A stretch of DNA of 64,000 nt from Nothophaeocryptopus gaeumannii (GCA_031771865.1 JASISA010000037.1:62001-126000); one strand, 5' to 3'. Shown: positions 31,269 to 43,255, counted from the first letter of the stretch. Notes: a model not told the origin generated them from the letters alone. Made by a program: numbers and translations.

Positions 31269-32327
31269 CTATGAGCTCTTAAGCTTCTCTGTGAGCTCTG
31301 GAACTTTCTCAAAGAGGTCTCCTACCAGACCCACGTCCGCAACCTGGAATATGGGCGCATCCGGGTCTTTATTGATAGCTGCAATGACTTTGGAATCCTT
31401 CATACCCGCCAAATGTTGAATGGCTCCTGAGATACCTGCGCAGAGGTAAAGTTGAGGAGCAACATTCTTTCCGGTTTGACCGACCTGCAAGCTGTTGTCC
31501 GCGAATCCAGAGTCGACAGCAGCTCGTGAGGCGCCGATGGCAGCTCCAAGTGCGTCGGCGAGGGGCGGCATGATGCGGTCAAACTCCTCTTTCGACTTCA
31601 GACCCCGTCCACCGGAAACAACCTTCTCTGCTGTGGCCAGTTCAGGTCTGTCGCTCTTCGCCAGGTGTTCGCTGACCCATTCTGTCGGACACTCAGCCTT
31701 TGGATCTGTTCCCTCCTCAATGGCTGCGCTGCCACCCTCTGCGGCTCCAGCAGGGAACGCAGTGCCTCGTACCGTGACGATCTTCGGGCTGTCCTCGCTC
31801 TGAACGGTCAAGATCGCGTTGCCAGCGTATATAGGCCGAACAAAAGTATCCTCTCCTTCGATGTCTGTGATGTCCGAGATCTGCTGTACATCCAGAAGGG
31901 CAGCAACTCGCGGCATGAGATTCTTGCCAAAAGCTGAATGCCCTGCCATAACATGGCTATATCCACCCTTCTTGATGTTCTCCACCAGTAAAGGTGCAAA
32001 GTTCTCCGGTAGTCCCTTGTCGTAGGCTCCATTGTCGACGAAGATGACCTTCTCCAAGCCCTCCACTTTGGCAGCTTCCTCCGCCACGCTCTTCACATTT
32101 GATCCTGCCACAAAGCCATGTATGCTACCTCCCAACTTCTGTGCTGCCGATACCGCTGCCAATGATGACATGTTCAACTTCCCTTCCCGTTGCTCCAGTA
32201 CGGCCAATGTGGAGGCCAATCGTCGGAGTGCATCGCGGGACAGAGGGCGGATTGCTGGGATACTGCGCTGCTGGCGGAGACAGGTCGCCGCCTGCCTGAG
32301 CAGACCGCTCCGTAAAGGTCCAACCAT
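31269..32327 (-). CDS. ETFA: electron transfer flavoprotein alpha subunit (mitochondrial)
   Basis: Single exon, 352 residues from the ATG at 32327. That start gives a typical Arg-rich mitochondrial presequence (MVGPLRSGLLRQAATCLRQQ); an open frame continues 48 codons upstream but is not needed. The N-terminal ETF domain begins STLAVLEQREGKLN. The C-terminal FAD domain shows VVSGGRGLKSKEEFD, the GQTGKNVAPQLYLCAGISGA block and IFQVADVGLVGDLFE, all matching the family. With ETF-beta it carries electrons from acyl-CoA and other matrix dehydrogenases to ETF-ubiquinone oxidoreductase. Confidence 0.96.
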   Translation of the reverse strand: MVGPLRSGLLRQAATCLRQQRSIPAIRPLSRDALRRLASTLAVLEQREGKLNMSSLAAVSAAQKLGGSIHGFVAGSNVKSVAEEAAKVEGLEKVIFVDNGAYDKGLPENFAPLLVENIKKGGYSHVMAGHSAFGKNLMPRVAALLDVQQISDITDIEGEDTFVRPIYAGNAILTVQSEDSPKIVTVRGTAFPAGAAEGGSAAIEEGTDPKAECPTEWVSEHLAKSDRPELATAEKVVSGGRGLKSKEEFDRIMPPLADALGAAIGASRAAVDSGFADNSLQVGQTGKNVAPQLYLCAGISGAIQHLAGMKDSKVIAAINKDPDAPIFQVADVGLVGDLFEKVPELTEKLKSS

Positions 32328-32842
32328 GATGGTATGTATGGTCTGCGACTGAAGCCTTGCAACAATGTCGACGGTGAAGGTGGTTTCGTCATGAGAAGAG
32401 CGGCTTAACAAGGTCGAATGAGGGCAGCTATGGCAAAGCCGAGGTCGGAAGAAAATGCTGCCTCGGGCCAACAGATTTCCTGACTTCGAAACATTCCAGG
32501 TTGGTCGCTAACGATTCAGTTTCATTTCATGGACTCTAGTAAAACTGTGCAATGTCCTCCTACCGTGCCGGAGCTCAAAGCCTCCAGCTGCGTGCGACTG
32601 ACTGCCCGTCTGCACCGCTGGCCGACGCATCCCATTCTACGCGCATCATCCAAAGAGAAAACTGGTCGTACGCATATCTGTGCTCTGGGGGTGAAGGCGT
32701 TCGCTGCGCCGCTGCAATCTGAGGAAGCGGCCGCCTGTCGGCCATTGAAAAGCGTCTTGATCTGATCAATTGAAAGAACATATCCCACGACTCCTCTGCA
32801 CCGCCTGGTGTCCCTCCTTTAGACTCCGAGCTCCGTCCTCTT
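32328..32842. other. intergenic: ETF-alpha promoter and hog1 3' region
   Basis: 515 bp with short unsupported frames on both strands. No gene seen. Confidence 0.5.
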
Positions 32843-34384
32843 TTACGCCACGCCATTCTCTGTGACGACGCCGCTAGCGGGATCTCCATTTGCCGAGTCC
32901 ACGTTGTGGTAGTCGAGGATCTCAGAGTACCTACGAAAATGTCAGTGTTATACAGACAACATGCACATGGTAGCATATCGCTCACATCATGATCTTCCAG
33001 GTATCAACCGGTAGGTCGGCGTCGTTGAAAGACCAATCGAACTTCTCCTCTGCCTCCGGCTCGTCTGTCGGGTCATGGTATGGTGCAAGATATGGATCCG
33101 CGAGGGCCTCGCCAGCCTTGACACGTTTCCGTGGGTCAAATACCAGCATACGCTCTAGGAGTTCAATGGCTGGTCACGTCAGTCGCTAAAGTCTCTCTTT
33201 CGATGCCATTTATACAAACCTTGAGGATCAGCATTCTTGAACTTGTTCTTCAGCGGTTGCCGTTCTCGCTTGGGGAGAGACTGGACGAAGCGAAGGGTCT
33301 GCGTGGAAACCATCAGCTTCCGAGTTATTGTCCACAGCTGTTCCCACACTCACATTCTCGCTGCAGATGGTGGAAATAACATCATCTGGCGGAGTACCCA
33401 GCAGCTCGGTGATGATGGAAAACTGGTTGACGTGGTCCTTTCCGGGGAACAGAGGCTTTCCCTCGAGCATCTCCGCAAATATACAGCCTGCGCTCCAGAT
33501 ATCCACCTCCACATCGTATTTTTGCCATGTGAGCATGATTTCGGGAGCTCTGTAGTATCGCGTCGAGACGTAGCCGGTCATTTGCGGATCCTGAATGCGT
33601 GCTAGACCGAAATCGCAAATCTTCAAATCGCAGTTCTCGTTGACGAGGATATTCGAGGGTTTGAGGTCACGGTGCACGACACCCGCGGAGTGGACATACT
33701 TGAGACCGCGCTGCTTCCGTCAGGATCCGTGCGATTTTCAAATACTCGAATGGCTTACCAGGATCTGGTACAGGAAGTACTGGATGAATTGCTTCTCGAG
33801 CGGTCGGGAGGTGAGGAGACGATGGAGGTCGGTGCCGAGCAATTCGGTGACAAAATAGCTGTGAGAAAAGAATAAGCCAGGTTTATAGTTAGGGTCGACT
33901 TACCGACGTACATGTCCTCCAGTGGAGATATGAAGATGTCGCTGAGGCTAATGACCTGGGCTCCTATTAGCTTGCGTCCCCACGGCTTTCCACGATACAT
34001 CTGGAGAACATACATTCTCGTGCTTGAGATGTTTGAGCAGCTTCAGCTCTCGGTATGTCCGCTTCGAAAGTACGGGAGTGCTGAAGGGCTTCATGATTTT
34101 CTTGACAGCCACAGCTTGCCCCGTCAGCTGGTCCTTCGCGGAACTATGCCACGGTCAGTCTCTTTCGCGCCCATCGGCCTCATTGTCCTCGACGCACCAG
34201 ACCAGACCAAAAGCTCCCATGCCCACGGGTTGCAGGTCGGTATATCTGCTCCGGTATTAGCCAGTATTTCCTGTCTCGCCCTCGCGCATGCCGCAGCGGG
34301 CTGCACTCCGATCTGTCTCGCCACGGACCTGCTCGTGATCTCGAACGTAGTGCCGAAGATCTGGGCACGTACGAACTCCGCCAT
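32843..34384 (-). CDS. hog1: Hog1/SakA-type stress-activated MAP kinase
   Basis: Nine exons: 34384-34329, 34245-34198, 34143-34014, 33955-33912, 33858-33759, 33710-33354, 33298-33220, 33169-32986 and 32930-32843; eight introns of 48-83 bp; 361 residues. The start is [17 protein letters not shown], the fixed N-terminus of fungal Hog1. The Gly-rich loop is [10 protein letters not shown], the catalytic loop HRDLKPSN (Asp141), the Mg site DFG (159-161), and the activation lip TGY (171-173), where both residues are phosphorylated by the Pbs2-type kinase. The docking and Pbs2-binding tail includes [20 protein letters not shown]. It signals osmotic and oxidative stress between cytosol and nucleus. 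The first intron uses an unusual GTCCGT donor; all other donors are standard. All catalytic residues are intact. Confidence 0.97.
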
Positions 34385-37325
34385 GGTGAAGGTATTGGAA
34401 TCGGTCGCAGTTCGAGGTCGTCAATCGGACAGTGCTTCTGGTGGTGTTTTGCAGGAGGTGTTGGGCGGAAGGGTCGGTAGGTTTGCTTCGGTGGTGGAAG
34501 CAGCCAGCAAGCAAGTGGGACCTTCACGCCTGAACGGTTCACCCCGCGAAAGTGGTGTCGAAGGCGATAGAGTTATCTGTGTGGTTGGTCGTCGCTGGCA
34601 CGTGGATGGCGGCGGCTCCGCGAACAATTACAGGCGTCGGTGTCGCGTCTCGTGTATCGGCAGCGGAGTTGCTCTGTCGCATGCGCTGTCAGGTGTCTTG
34701 TGGTGCAGGTGAAAGGTGGTTGTGAAGAAACAGCGCGCGAAACTCGGCTGGTACAGCGTCCAACGGCGACAGGTGCAATCGATGATCGACTGGCGGGCCG
34801 ATCCTGCTGTTGTTCCTGCTGCGCGCTTTCCAAATCGTCTGCGATCGAGCAGAAAAGGAAAGGTCACTGCGGTGCAACTGTCACGGGCTGAGGTAAGTGA
34901 AGGAAAGAAGAAAGGTGTTTCGAGCTTGGAAGAAACAGCATTGTCAGCCTACTATGGGACCCGCATCTCTCTTCTCTCTTCATGCACGCTACAGCAGTGA
35001 CTTCTTCCAACACTGATCACTTGCCTCGTCATCGGTCGATGAGACAGACCGTACTTGAGCCTACTCGGCGGAAAGTCCGGTCCATCGCATCCAACACCTT
35101 CTCATTCGCGCTATCACTCCATCAAGCCTGTCGACCGCAAGCATTTCGAGGCTCCGCGAAAACTGCGTGATGTCATCGCTGCGGCCGCTGTGAGCACATT
35201 GGCCCAGCAGCAAAACTTGCCTGCTTCCTCCAAGTGCAAGTTCGAACATCCGAATAGTCTCCATCCGGTATAGCGATGCTGTCCTTTACTATATTACACT
35301 CGTGACGGACCATGGGCTCTCCCTCACGCTTCATAGACCCTCACCTTGCGGATACATATACGTACGATGTTCTCAGCTGCGGATTTTGGATTAACCCGAC
35401 AGTCACTCGCCAAGCAGACCAACCCGCCTGAGTGAGCAGCGCGGTCGGTCTGGTCTGAGTGGACATCATACGTTGCCGATGACCCAAGCCGGAAGCGTCC
35501 AATGCTATCGAGACATGCGGTCAGCATTTGAGTCGCTGTGCGTGGAACAGACGCGGTCTCGAACGCCAGGCTCGTCGAGTTCGCCCCTTTCAAATCAACT
35601 TCATCCCAGGCAATGCGCGCGATAACGGGAGTTTGAAGCATACTGCGGAAACTGTCACGCGCAGGCCCTGCTTGTTGAAGCACTTTCTCTCTCACATGTG
35701 TCGTGAGCTGTCGTCGATGAACGCACCCGGCTCTCTCACCCGGTCCCGAGCCGGCCGAACAAGATAGGAACACATAGCATATCATGGCCTATGTTGTATT
35801 CTTGTTGGCACCGCAACATCGGGGCGGATGTGAGGAGCTCATCTCTGAAATGTCCCGTGTTTCGCCTATTTAGTCTCAGGTACGCACACAACACAAATGT
35901 GAAGGCGTGGGATACTCGAAGCGGCATCCGGCCTTTTCACAGAAGGATCCAGCAGCTGTCTTAAATCCCCACCCCGGCCTACGAATAGACAGCCACTAAA
36001 ACCGTGAAGAACCCATGTCAAGAGACTACTTCGGCCCTTCTCCTGAAATGCGGGGAGAAGACTTGATCTTGCAATTGAAGCAGCACGATGCTGGATTCAG
36101 GATGGAAGCAATGTTGACGCCGCGGCCATTGGCTTGTACGTGGATGCCTCTTTGAACCAAATGCTAGGATGCCGACAGGCTTGAGCGGCTCGATCAGGAG
36201 ATTGCCAAGAGGGATAGTATTTCGCATAATACTCGCATGTCGCCGCGGTCCTTGTGCAGGCGCGTGGAGGGATTGGGGAGATGTCTCTCGCTTGTGTGTG
36301 TCGCTGACAGATACTTCCAAACCGCTCGTCCGCATCTAGAATAGCAGCACCACGAGGTAATCGACGCGGGACTTCCGCAGCATCTGGTACCATCTAGCGG
36401 AGCGCAGCTGTTGCTGTTGGTGCTCTCCGCACGTACGCTCCTCCACTCCATTCGCATGGTACAAGTTAGCGAACGCTACAGGCATTGCCAAAGTTCAGCG
36501 AGCGCGCCTTGCCTTGCCTTGCTGCTTGCCTGCACATTATTACTCTCTCTGTTGTTGGCAGCGAGCATTTCGCTGGCCGCGGCGCGAGCTTCTTTGCAGA
36601 GAGAGGAGAGAAGAAGAGACGGTGTCCTTGTACTGCGCTTCTGATCAGATCCGAGCAGTGTCAGGTCATCCGCCTTTTAGACGCCGCAGACGTTTGGTAG
36701 TGCGAGAGCTTGCCGTCCGTGCTCCAGAACGTCGTTCGCGTTAAGATCAGCCATACCTTATTCCATCGTATAACCACCATCCTAGACCTGCAGCGGCGGC
36801 AAGCGGCTCTTCCCTACCTTCAACCGCTCTACTGCACCTCTACGCTCATCATCTTCGCCTGTATCCCGCCCGGAGCTGCATCACCGAACGAACTCACCGC
36901 AGCCACCACCGATTCCGCCGTCTCCACGCCCATTCCGCCCATTATCGAGCCGCACCGCCATTGCGCCTCGCCGACGACATTGCCGCTGCTTTACCCAGTA
37001 CATGAGCACGTAGAGGCAGACCCGGCGCCAGCGCTTGATGAGGCAAGGCCCACGGCGACACAAAGGAACAAAGCCACGCGCACCCGAACTGCAGCATTCC
37101 GCGCGGGCGAGCCAGCTCTGCAAGCAGGTCCCAGCTCGCAGCATACCTCCCACTCGACCCTCTCCCGCAATCTCGACCGACCGCTGTATCCCTAGAACTC
37201 AGCATTTCGGGATTCCGAATCACTGGCGACAACGTGGCTGGGCCCACGAGAGGAAGGTCAGGTTTGGGGACCTCATAGCACACGCCTGAGCTCATCGGAG
37301 CGGTCGGGCAGTCCCGACGTTCACT
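34385..37325. other. long intergenic region between hog1 and the G-alpha gene (divergent)
   Basis: 2.9 kb with no supported gene. It separates two divergently transcribed signalling genes and probably holds both promoters and a long leader for G-alpha. Frames such as 35785-35324 (minus, 153 codons) and 36710-37195 (plus, 161 codons) have ATG or near starts but no domain. A CCTTG microrepeat occurs near 36508-36522. Confidence 0.5.
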
Positions 37326-38572
37326 ATGGGCGCGTGCATGAGCAGCACCACCAACGAGGAGGGCGACCAGAAGAAGCGCAGTCAGATGATCGACCGAACA
37401 CTCGAAGAGGATTCGAAGAAGCTACGGCGAGAATGTAAAATACTACTGCTAGGTACGTGTGAGGCGCTCCTCACAAGCGCTCGTCATTGAAACCTCGTCT
37501 TGTGCTAATATTTGCGTGCAGGGTCCGGAGAGAGCGGGAAGAGTACGATCGTGAAGCAGATGAAGATCATACACCAGAATGGTTACAGTGTGGATGAGCT
37601 GGCTCTGTACCGGCACACTATATACAAGAATCTGATAGACTGCGCCAAGGCTCTTATTGGCGCGATGCGACAATTCGAAATCGATGTCGAGGATCCGGCG
37701 AATCGAGAGCTCTGCGACTACGTTATGGAATATACGGTCGACCCGGACCCGCAACAGGCATTGGAGCCCAAAGTAGGGGACGCAGTTGCAAGTATATGGA
37801 AAGACCCTTGCATAGCCAAGGTGTTTGATCACCAGAATGAGTTCTACCTCATGGACTCTGCACCATAGTAAGTCGCATTGAGCGAACATACGATCTAGCC
37901 CGGCTGACTTGGCACAGCTTCTTCGGTGAAGTACAAAGGATAGCCGCGGCCGATTACATACCTACTGAAGCCGATGTGCTCCGCGCGAGAACGAAGACGA
38001 CCGGTATATACGAGACACGATTTCAGATGGGCCAGCTGAGCATACACATGTTCGATGTTGGTGGCCAACGCAGTGAACGCAAGAAGTGGATCCATTGTTT
38101 CGAAAACGTCACATCGATCATCTTCTGTGTGGCACTTAGCGAGTACGACCAGGTCCTGCTAGAGGAGAGCAGCCAGAACCGTATGATGGAGTCCCTGGTG
38201 TTGTTTGACTCGGTGGTGAACTCAAGATGGTTCATGCGGACGTCGATCATCTTGTTCTTGAACAAGGTAGATCTGTTCCGTGCAAAGCTGGCAAAGTCAC
38301 CCTTGGGAAACTACTTCCCAGACTACTCTGGTGGAAATGATGTGAATCGGGCCGCCAAATATCTCTTGTGGAGGTTCAACCAGGTGAACCGCGCACATCT
38401 GAACCTATACCCTCAGTAAGTCAGACCAATCTCGGCAAGTTTTAAGTTCTGCAGCAGACTGACACGCCACAGCTTAACCCAAGCCACGGACACATCAAAC
38501 ATCCGCCTGGTCTTTGCGGCAGTCAAAGAGACGATCCTCCAAAATGCGCTCAAGGACTCTGGAATCTTATAA
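37326..38572 (+). CDS. heterotrimeric G-protein alpha subunit, group II (GNA-2/MagC-like)
   Basis: Four exons, 37326-37452, 37522-37867, 37918-38415 and 38473-38572, introns 69, 50 and 57 bp; 356 residues. MGACMSS carries the myristoylated Gly2 and palmitoylated Cys4. The P-loop GSGESGKS is built across the first splice junction (residues 43-50). Switch II is [12 protein letters not shown] (204-215), base recognition is FLNKVDLF, and [17 protein letters not shown] is built across the third junction. The C-terminus is KDSGIL, without the cysteine that pertussis toxin modifies in group I proteins. The N-terminal [16 protein letters not shown] and the C-terminus point to group II rather than group I or III, which suggests an accessory role in nutrient and cAMP signalling at the plasma membrane. 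Confidence 0.95.
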
Positions 38573-40275
38573 CCCGGAGCAGAGCAAATGGATCAATTAC
38601 ATCTACCGTGTCATCTACCTCTTCGACCTATCTAAAGCTCTTCTGCAACAAACATCTTAAGATGATATCTTCTGATTCTTGCTGCTACCAATATTATCCA
38701 GGACATTGAAAGCGGGCGTTCAAGCGGAGTCAATGGCGCATGATCTATCGCCAAGCGCGGCTCGTATGCGACAGAGACGTCTTTCCCGATGAAACGGGGT
38801 CAACGATTTGGGTGGTACTTTTGTTTGCTGGCATCTGTGCTGCTCAAGAAAGAGGCTAGATGTGCAAACAGCAAACGAGCAGGATCACCCGTACGCGTGC
38901 GGGCTATTGACCTTTTGCAGCCACAGAGCTTCTCAGTTCACGCTCCAGATCAGCGATTCTGGGCAAATGGACGGCAGGTTTTGACACATGGGATTGGATT
39001 CTTTGATTGATGGAAGAGATGAGAAAAAAAAAGCTGGTCTTTAGCGTGGCGTCGCTCGCGCTCACTTCTTTTGATTTTACCACGTCTTTGGACTCAATTC
39101 GGCGCCGCAAAGCTGCATTGGGGCGTCGAGATACCGCTGGCAATCGAAAAGCACGATCTGCGGATCCGGCGGCCTGGTACCGGTCGAGGAGAAGGAAAAA
39201 TGATGGCTAGGACTTTCTTCAACTACCGTATTGGATGATCAGGTCAAGGGGAGAGACATGACAGAAGCAAGATCTGAGCGTGTACTTGTTCTCTAAGCAT
39301 AGCGAGCATCTTCTTCGAGATGTGCGGTCTCTTTGGATAATGAGGGCTTGCGGATAAATCTATATGTAGCCGCATAGTAATGACGAGTCAATGGGAAATG
39401 GCAAACATTATGTATGTGACCGCTTGGCTCGTTTGCTTGCGCGGAAACGGGTTCTCGGGACCACAATGCAGATGCAGGTGTGTATGTGATGCTCAATTTA
39501 GAATTGATGAATATCCAGGGCTATCTCGCAAGAGGCATTGGAGTGATTGTGCCTGGCTGCGGGCAGGGATGATGCATGGCGTACCTGCGTTCTGTCGAAT
39601 GCCAAGAAGAGGTGAGAGGACGACGACACGACAGCTTTCAATCTCAACGATCATCTCAACGTCTAGCCATTATCACCACAACGACTTTTCACAATAACTT
39701 TTAGTACAGTAGCCACAATGTCACCTGCAATGCCGAAAGGTTCGCAGATGTGCCGAACCTTGAACTCCACTGCGGTGAATTCGACCCCTGAGACACGCGC
39801 GTGCCCTTCGAACTACACAAGCCAGCAGAAGACGCTGCATTAAGCACGTGGGCACCCGCGGCCAACATTCATTCACGAGGCAAGTGATGCAGTCGAATGC
39901 ATATTACAGTACATGGGTGCATGTATGTCTTCAATTTCATTGCTCTCGGAGATAGGTTCTGCATCCTGCGAAACCGGGCGCGGCTCGTAGTACCTGTTCA
40001 AACGCCCGTCTCTGCCACCACCCGCTCCTTGGGCTTGCGAGTTGGGTTACACAAAGCTAACAGCCAAGAGGCTCCACCCCATTGGAACGAATCTTTTTTT
40101 GAAGACAGGTGTAACACGTCCCACGGCGCACTTCCTCGGCGAGTCTTGACCGCTTGTGGGTGGCAGGTGAATGAAGGCAAATTCGTCAGTTTTGATATTC
40201 ACAGGCTTCATTTTCCTTCATGAGCGAACTCGACTCCGACAGCGGGGCTACTTCTCTCGCCACCTCACACTCGAC
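38573..40275. other. intergenic; 3' region of the G-alpha gene and upstream region of chitin synthase
   Basis: 1.7 kb. No protein-coding gene supported. A CT/CA-rich stretch (39640-39717) resembling a fungal 5' leader precedes a 41-codon frame at 39718-39843, a possible upstream ORF of the chitin synthase transcript. Confidence 0.45.
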
Positions 40276-43086
40276 ATGCAACATCTTCGAGATGCAGAGA
40301 ACGCGGTGACCCGCCGCTTGGCGCCGACATTGCACACCACATACAGCATGCTGCAAGCTCGACATACCGATGATCGAATACCACCCATCACTGCAGACTG
40401 GAAGATAGCCGATATCATTTACGTCGCCATCATTGCACCATTAATGTTGGCGGCCTTCCTCGAATGGGTACTCTGGCTGTTGGCGTTTCTATACTGTCTG
40501 TGGAAAGTGTTCAGAAAGGCCAATGCGGAAGAAGGAAAGTGGACGACACGCATCCTTTGCATCCTGAACGCCATCTTCTTCATCTGCCTGCGACTGGTCT
40601 TCCTTCCGATTATGGTCGTCACTCTACCTTTACCCTCTCAGGTTGTACAATACTTCCCCAAAGGAATGGTCTTCTACCTGCAATGGTTCGCATTCTTTGC
40701 CTTCGCCGGACTTCTGGTGATACCTTGGCTCATGTGTGTCTATCAATTGATTACACACAATGTAGGAAGACAGAGGAGGATCAAGCAGGTGCTGGACGAA
40801 TATTCAGCGCCCAAAGTAGTCATCATCATGCCATGTTACAACGAAGAACCGGAAGTTCTACTCCGGACGATCGACTCCATCGTGGACTCTGACTATCCAC
40901 CACAATGCATGCACATATTCTTGTCGTTCGATGGAGACCAAGAGAACGAATTGTATCTCAACACTCTCGAGAAGGTTGGAGTGCCCCTGGCCTTGGAGAG
41001 CTATCCGAAAAGCATCGACGTCAAGTACCGCCGCTGCCGGATCACGGTTTCGCGCTTTCCTCATGGTGGCAAGCGCAGCTGTCAGAAGAAGACTTTCAGA
41101 CTCATCGATCGGGTGTATGCGGAATATCTGCGGCGGAACGACAATCTGTTCTTATTGTTCATCGACTCTGACTGCATCCTTGACAAGCTCTGCATTCAAA
41201 ACTTTATGTACGAGATGGAGCTCAGGCCTGGCAGTAAGAACGACAAGCTAGCAATGACCGGAGTCATCACATCAACGACTGAGAAGCATTCTCTGATCAC
41301 AGTGCTTCAGGACATGGAGTACATCCACGGCCAGCTCTTCGAAAGATCAGTCGAATCTGGATGCGGCGCAGTCACCTGTCTTCCAGGAGCACTCACCATG
41401 CTTCGATTCTCAGCTTTCCGCAAGATGGCGAAATACTACTTCGCAGAAAAAGCCGAGCAGTGCGACGATTTGTTCGACTACGGCAAGATGCATCTGGGCG
41501 AAGACAGATGGCTAACGCATCTATTCATGATCGGCGCCAAGGAGCGGTACCAGATCGCCATGAACACTGGCGCCTTCTGCAAGACGGAGGCAGTGCAGAC
41601 GTTCAAGTCACTCTTGAAGCAGCGTCGGAGATGGTTCCTCGGCTTCATCACGAATGAGGCCTGCATGCTGACGGATATCCGACTATGGAAGAAATACCCA
41701 CTGCTTCTCACTATCCGTTTGGCGCAGAACACGATCCGTACCACGGCTCTTCTCTTCTTCATCATGGTCATCTCGCTCATCACGACCTCACAAAAGGTGG
41801 CGAACCTCCCGGTCGGCTTCATCGCGGTCTCGCTAGGTCTGAATTGGGCACTGATGTTCTTCTTCGGGGTCGTACTCGGTCGATACAAGATTATGCTCTA
41901 CCCACTCATGTTCGTCGTCAATCCATTCCTGAACTGGGTCTACATGGTCTACGGCATCTTCACAGCGGGCCAGAGAACTTGGGGCGGTCCGCGAGCAGAT
42001 GCCGGCAAAGCAGATGAGAAAACGACAGCGGAGCAGGCAGTCGCAGAAGCAGCGCAAAAGGGCGACGAATTGAATGTTGACCCGGCCACTTTCAGGACAG
42101 CCGTTGAGGTTCAAGCACCACTGATGCCGCCCAGTCACCTCGAAGGGCGGTTTGCTGCTGCTGAAGAGCTTGCTGGAGGGTGGTACAGACAGACCAACGA
42201 CTCCCGGACTCTTCATGCCGATATGACGCTTCGCGAGCAAGAAGAAGGCGTTTTCTATCGAAAGGGCCCGAGGAGAGATAGCCAGGAGTCTTTTTCTTCG
42301 GCTTTCAGCTCACACCAGTCTGTGCCCACGCCTCGACGAGTTGAGAGTATCATTGGTCCAGAGATTACCGCCGCCTATCACGCGCGACAGGCGGAGCAGA
42401 GACCTGCTGGAGGAGCGTACTTCGACAATGCTGCGGCTGCGGCTGCGAGTGAGTCGATGGGTCCTGTTCATGGTCCAGCTGTGGCCACTGCCAACAGTTA
42501 CAGGGGTGGCTATGTCCCGCAACCTTCTCAACCACTCGTCACGCGACCCCAGCCTGCTCCACGCCCAGAGTCAGTAGACAGTGCTCGCTCGGGCAGATCG
42601 GAAGAATCAGTGGAGATGCACTTCGGTCCAACTCACCGGATGCCGCAACCACCGACCCAAGCAGGTCCGTCCAACTCGCAAAGGGCGCCTTCAACCGCGG
42701 TACCCTCATCCGCCGCTCCTAGCGTCCGCCAACCCACTCGTCCAGACGACAGTTCTCCCGAGCGAAGTCCCTCTCCCAACCATCTTGCCACCCGAGACGC
42801 CACTCATCAACCACCCGGCCGCTTTTGGCAAGGAAACGCAGCTTCCCGAACAGGTCGCAGCCCGCTGGCCAGAAAAAGCTTCACCAGGTTGGCGACGGAC
42901 GATAAGCCTGCCACGGCTGGTACGAGCACGGAGGTTGAGGTACGGGTGCCAAGGAGGGGTTCGACTGATGTTCACGAGGATGAGGGGCCGAGGGGAAGAC
43001 GCAGGAGGACGAGTATTGGTCCTGATGGACGGAGAAGGTTGAGCAAGCAGAGGAAGGGGAGTCGGTCGAGTAGTAGAGCGCCGTGA
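40276..43086 (+). CDS. chitin synthase, division III without myosin motor (class VI/VII type)
   Basis: Intronless, 936 residues from the ATG at 40276; an in-frame ATG 105 bp upstream would add 35 residues of unlikely composition. Helices at about 40-160 precede the GT2 domain: IIMPCYNEEPEVLL, FLSFDGDQEN, LFIDSDC, LGEDRWLTH and KQRRRWFLGF, the QRRRW signature near residue 448. More helices follow, then a Pro/Ser-rich cytoplasmic tail of about 300 residues ending in basic residues. The enzyme polymerises GlcNAc from UDP-GlcNAc at the plasma membrane. The lack of an N-terminal myosin or cytochrome-b5 domain separates it from classes IV-V and fits Aspergillus ChsD-like enzymes. Class numbering differs between authors. 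Confidence 0.92.
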   Translation: MQHLRDAENAVTRRLAPTLHTTYSMLQARHTDDRIPPITADWKIADIIYVAIIAPLMLAAFLEWVLWLLAFLYCLWKVFRKANAEEGKWTTRILCILNAIFFICLRLVFLPIMVVTLPLPSQVVQYFPKGMVFYLQWFAFFAFAGLLVIPWLMCVYQLITHNVGRQRRIKQVLDEYSAPKVVIIMPCYNEEPEVLLRTIDSIVDSDYPPQCMHIFLSFDGDQENELYLNTLEKVGVPLALESYPKSIDVKYRRCRITVSRFPHGGKRSCQKKTFRLIDRVYAEYLRRNDNLFLLFIDSDCILDKLCIQNFMYEMELRPGSKNDKLAMTGVITSTTEKHSLITVLQDMEYIHGQLFERSVESGCGAVTCLPGALTMLRFSAFRKMAKYYFAEKAEQCDDLFDYGKMHLGEDRWLTHLFMIGAKERYQIAMNTGAFCKTEAVQTFKSLLKQRRRWFLGFITNEACMLTDIRLWKKYPLLLTIRLAQNTIRTTALLFFIMVISLITTSQKVANLPVGFIAVSLGLNWALMFFFGVVLGRYKIMLYPLMFVVNPFLNWVYMVYGIFTAGQRTWGGPRADAGKADEKTTAEQAVAEAAQKGDELNVDPATFRTAVEVQAPLMPPSHLEGRFAAAEELAGGWYRQTNDSRTLHADMTLREQEEGVFYRKGPRRDSQESFSSAFSSHQSVPTPRRVESIIGPEITAAYHARQAEQRPAGGAYFDNAAAAAASESMGPVHGPAVATANSYRGGYVPQPSQPLVTRPQPAPRPESVDSARSGRSEESVEMHFGPTHRMPQPPTQAGPSNSQRAPSTAVPSSAAPSVRQPTRPDDSSPERSPSPNHLATRDATHQPPGRFWQGNAASRTGRSPLARKSFTRLATDDKPATAGTSTEVEVRVPRRGSTDVHEDEGPRGRRRRTSIGPDGRRRLSKQRKGSRSSSRAP

Positions 43087-43255
43087 GGAGATTATAGGAG
43101 GAGGCGTGGGTTTGAGAGAGTGGTAGAGATTTGTACGAAGTAACGAAAGTGCATGTGTGATGGTTGCAAAGATAGAGATGATAGTACGACTTAACGAGAA
43201 TATGACTTTTGCCCACACTTCAAGACTCCTTGACAAGATGATTCTGTCCATAGAC

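Noticed and set aside
35324..35785. 153-codon minus-strand frame
   Set aside because: Has an ATG but no domain or splice support; noted only as a possibility for the long hog1/G-alpha gap.
36710..37195. 161-codon plus-strand frame before the G-alpha gene
   Set aside because: Low-complexity Pro/Ala/Thr text in what is probably the leader or promoter.
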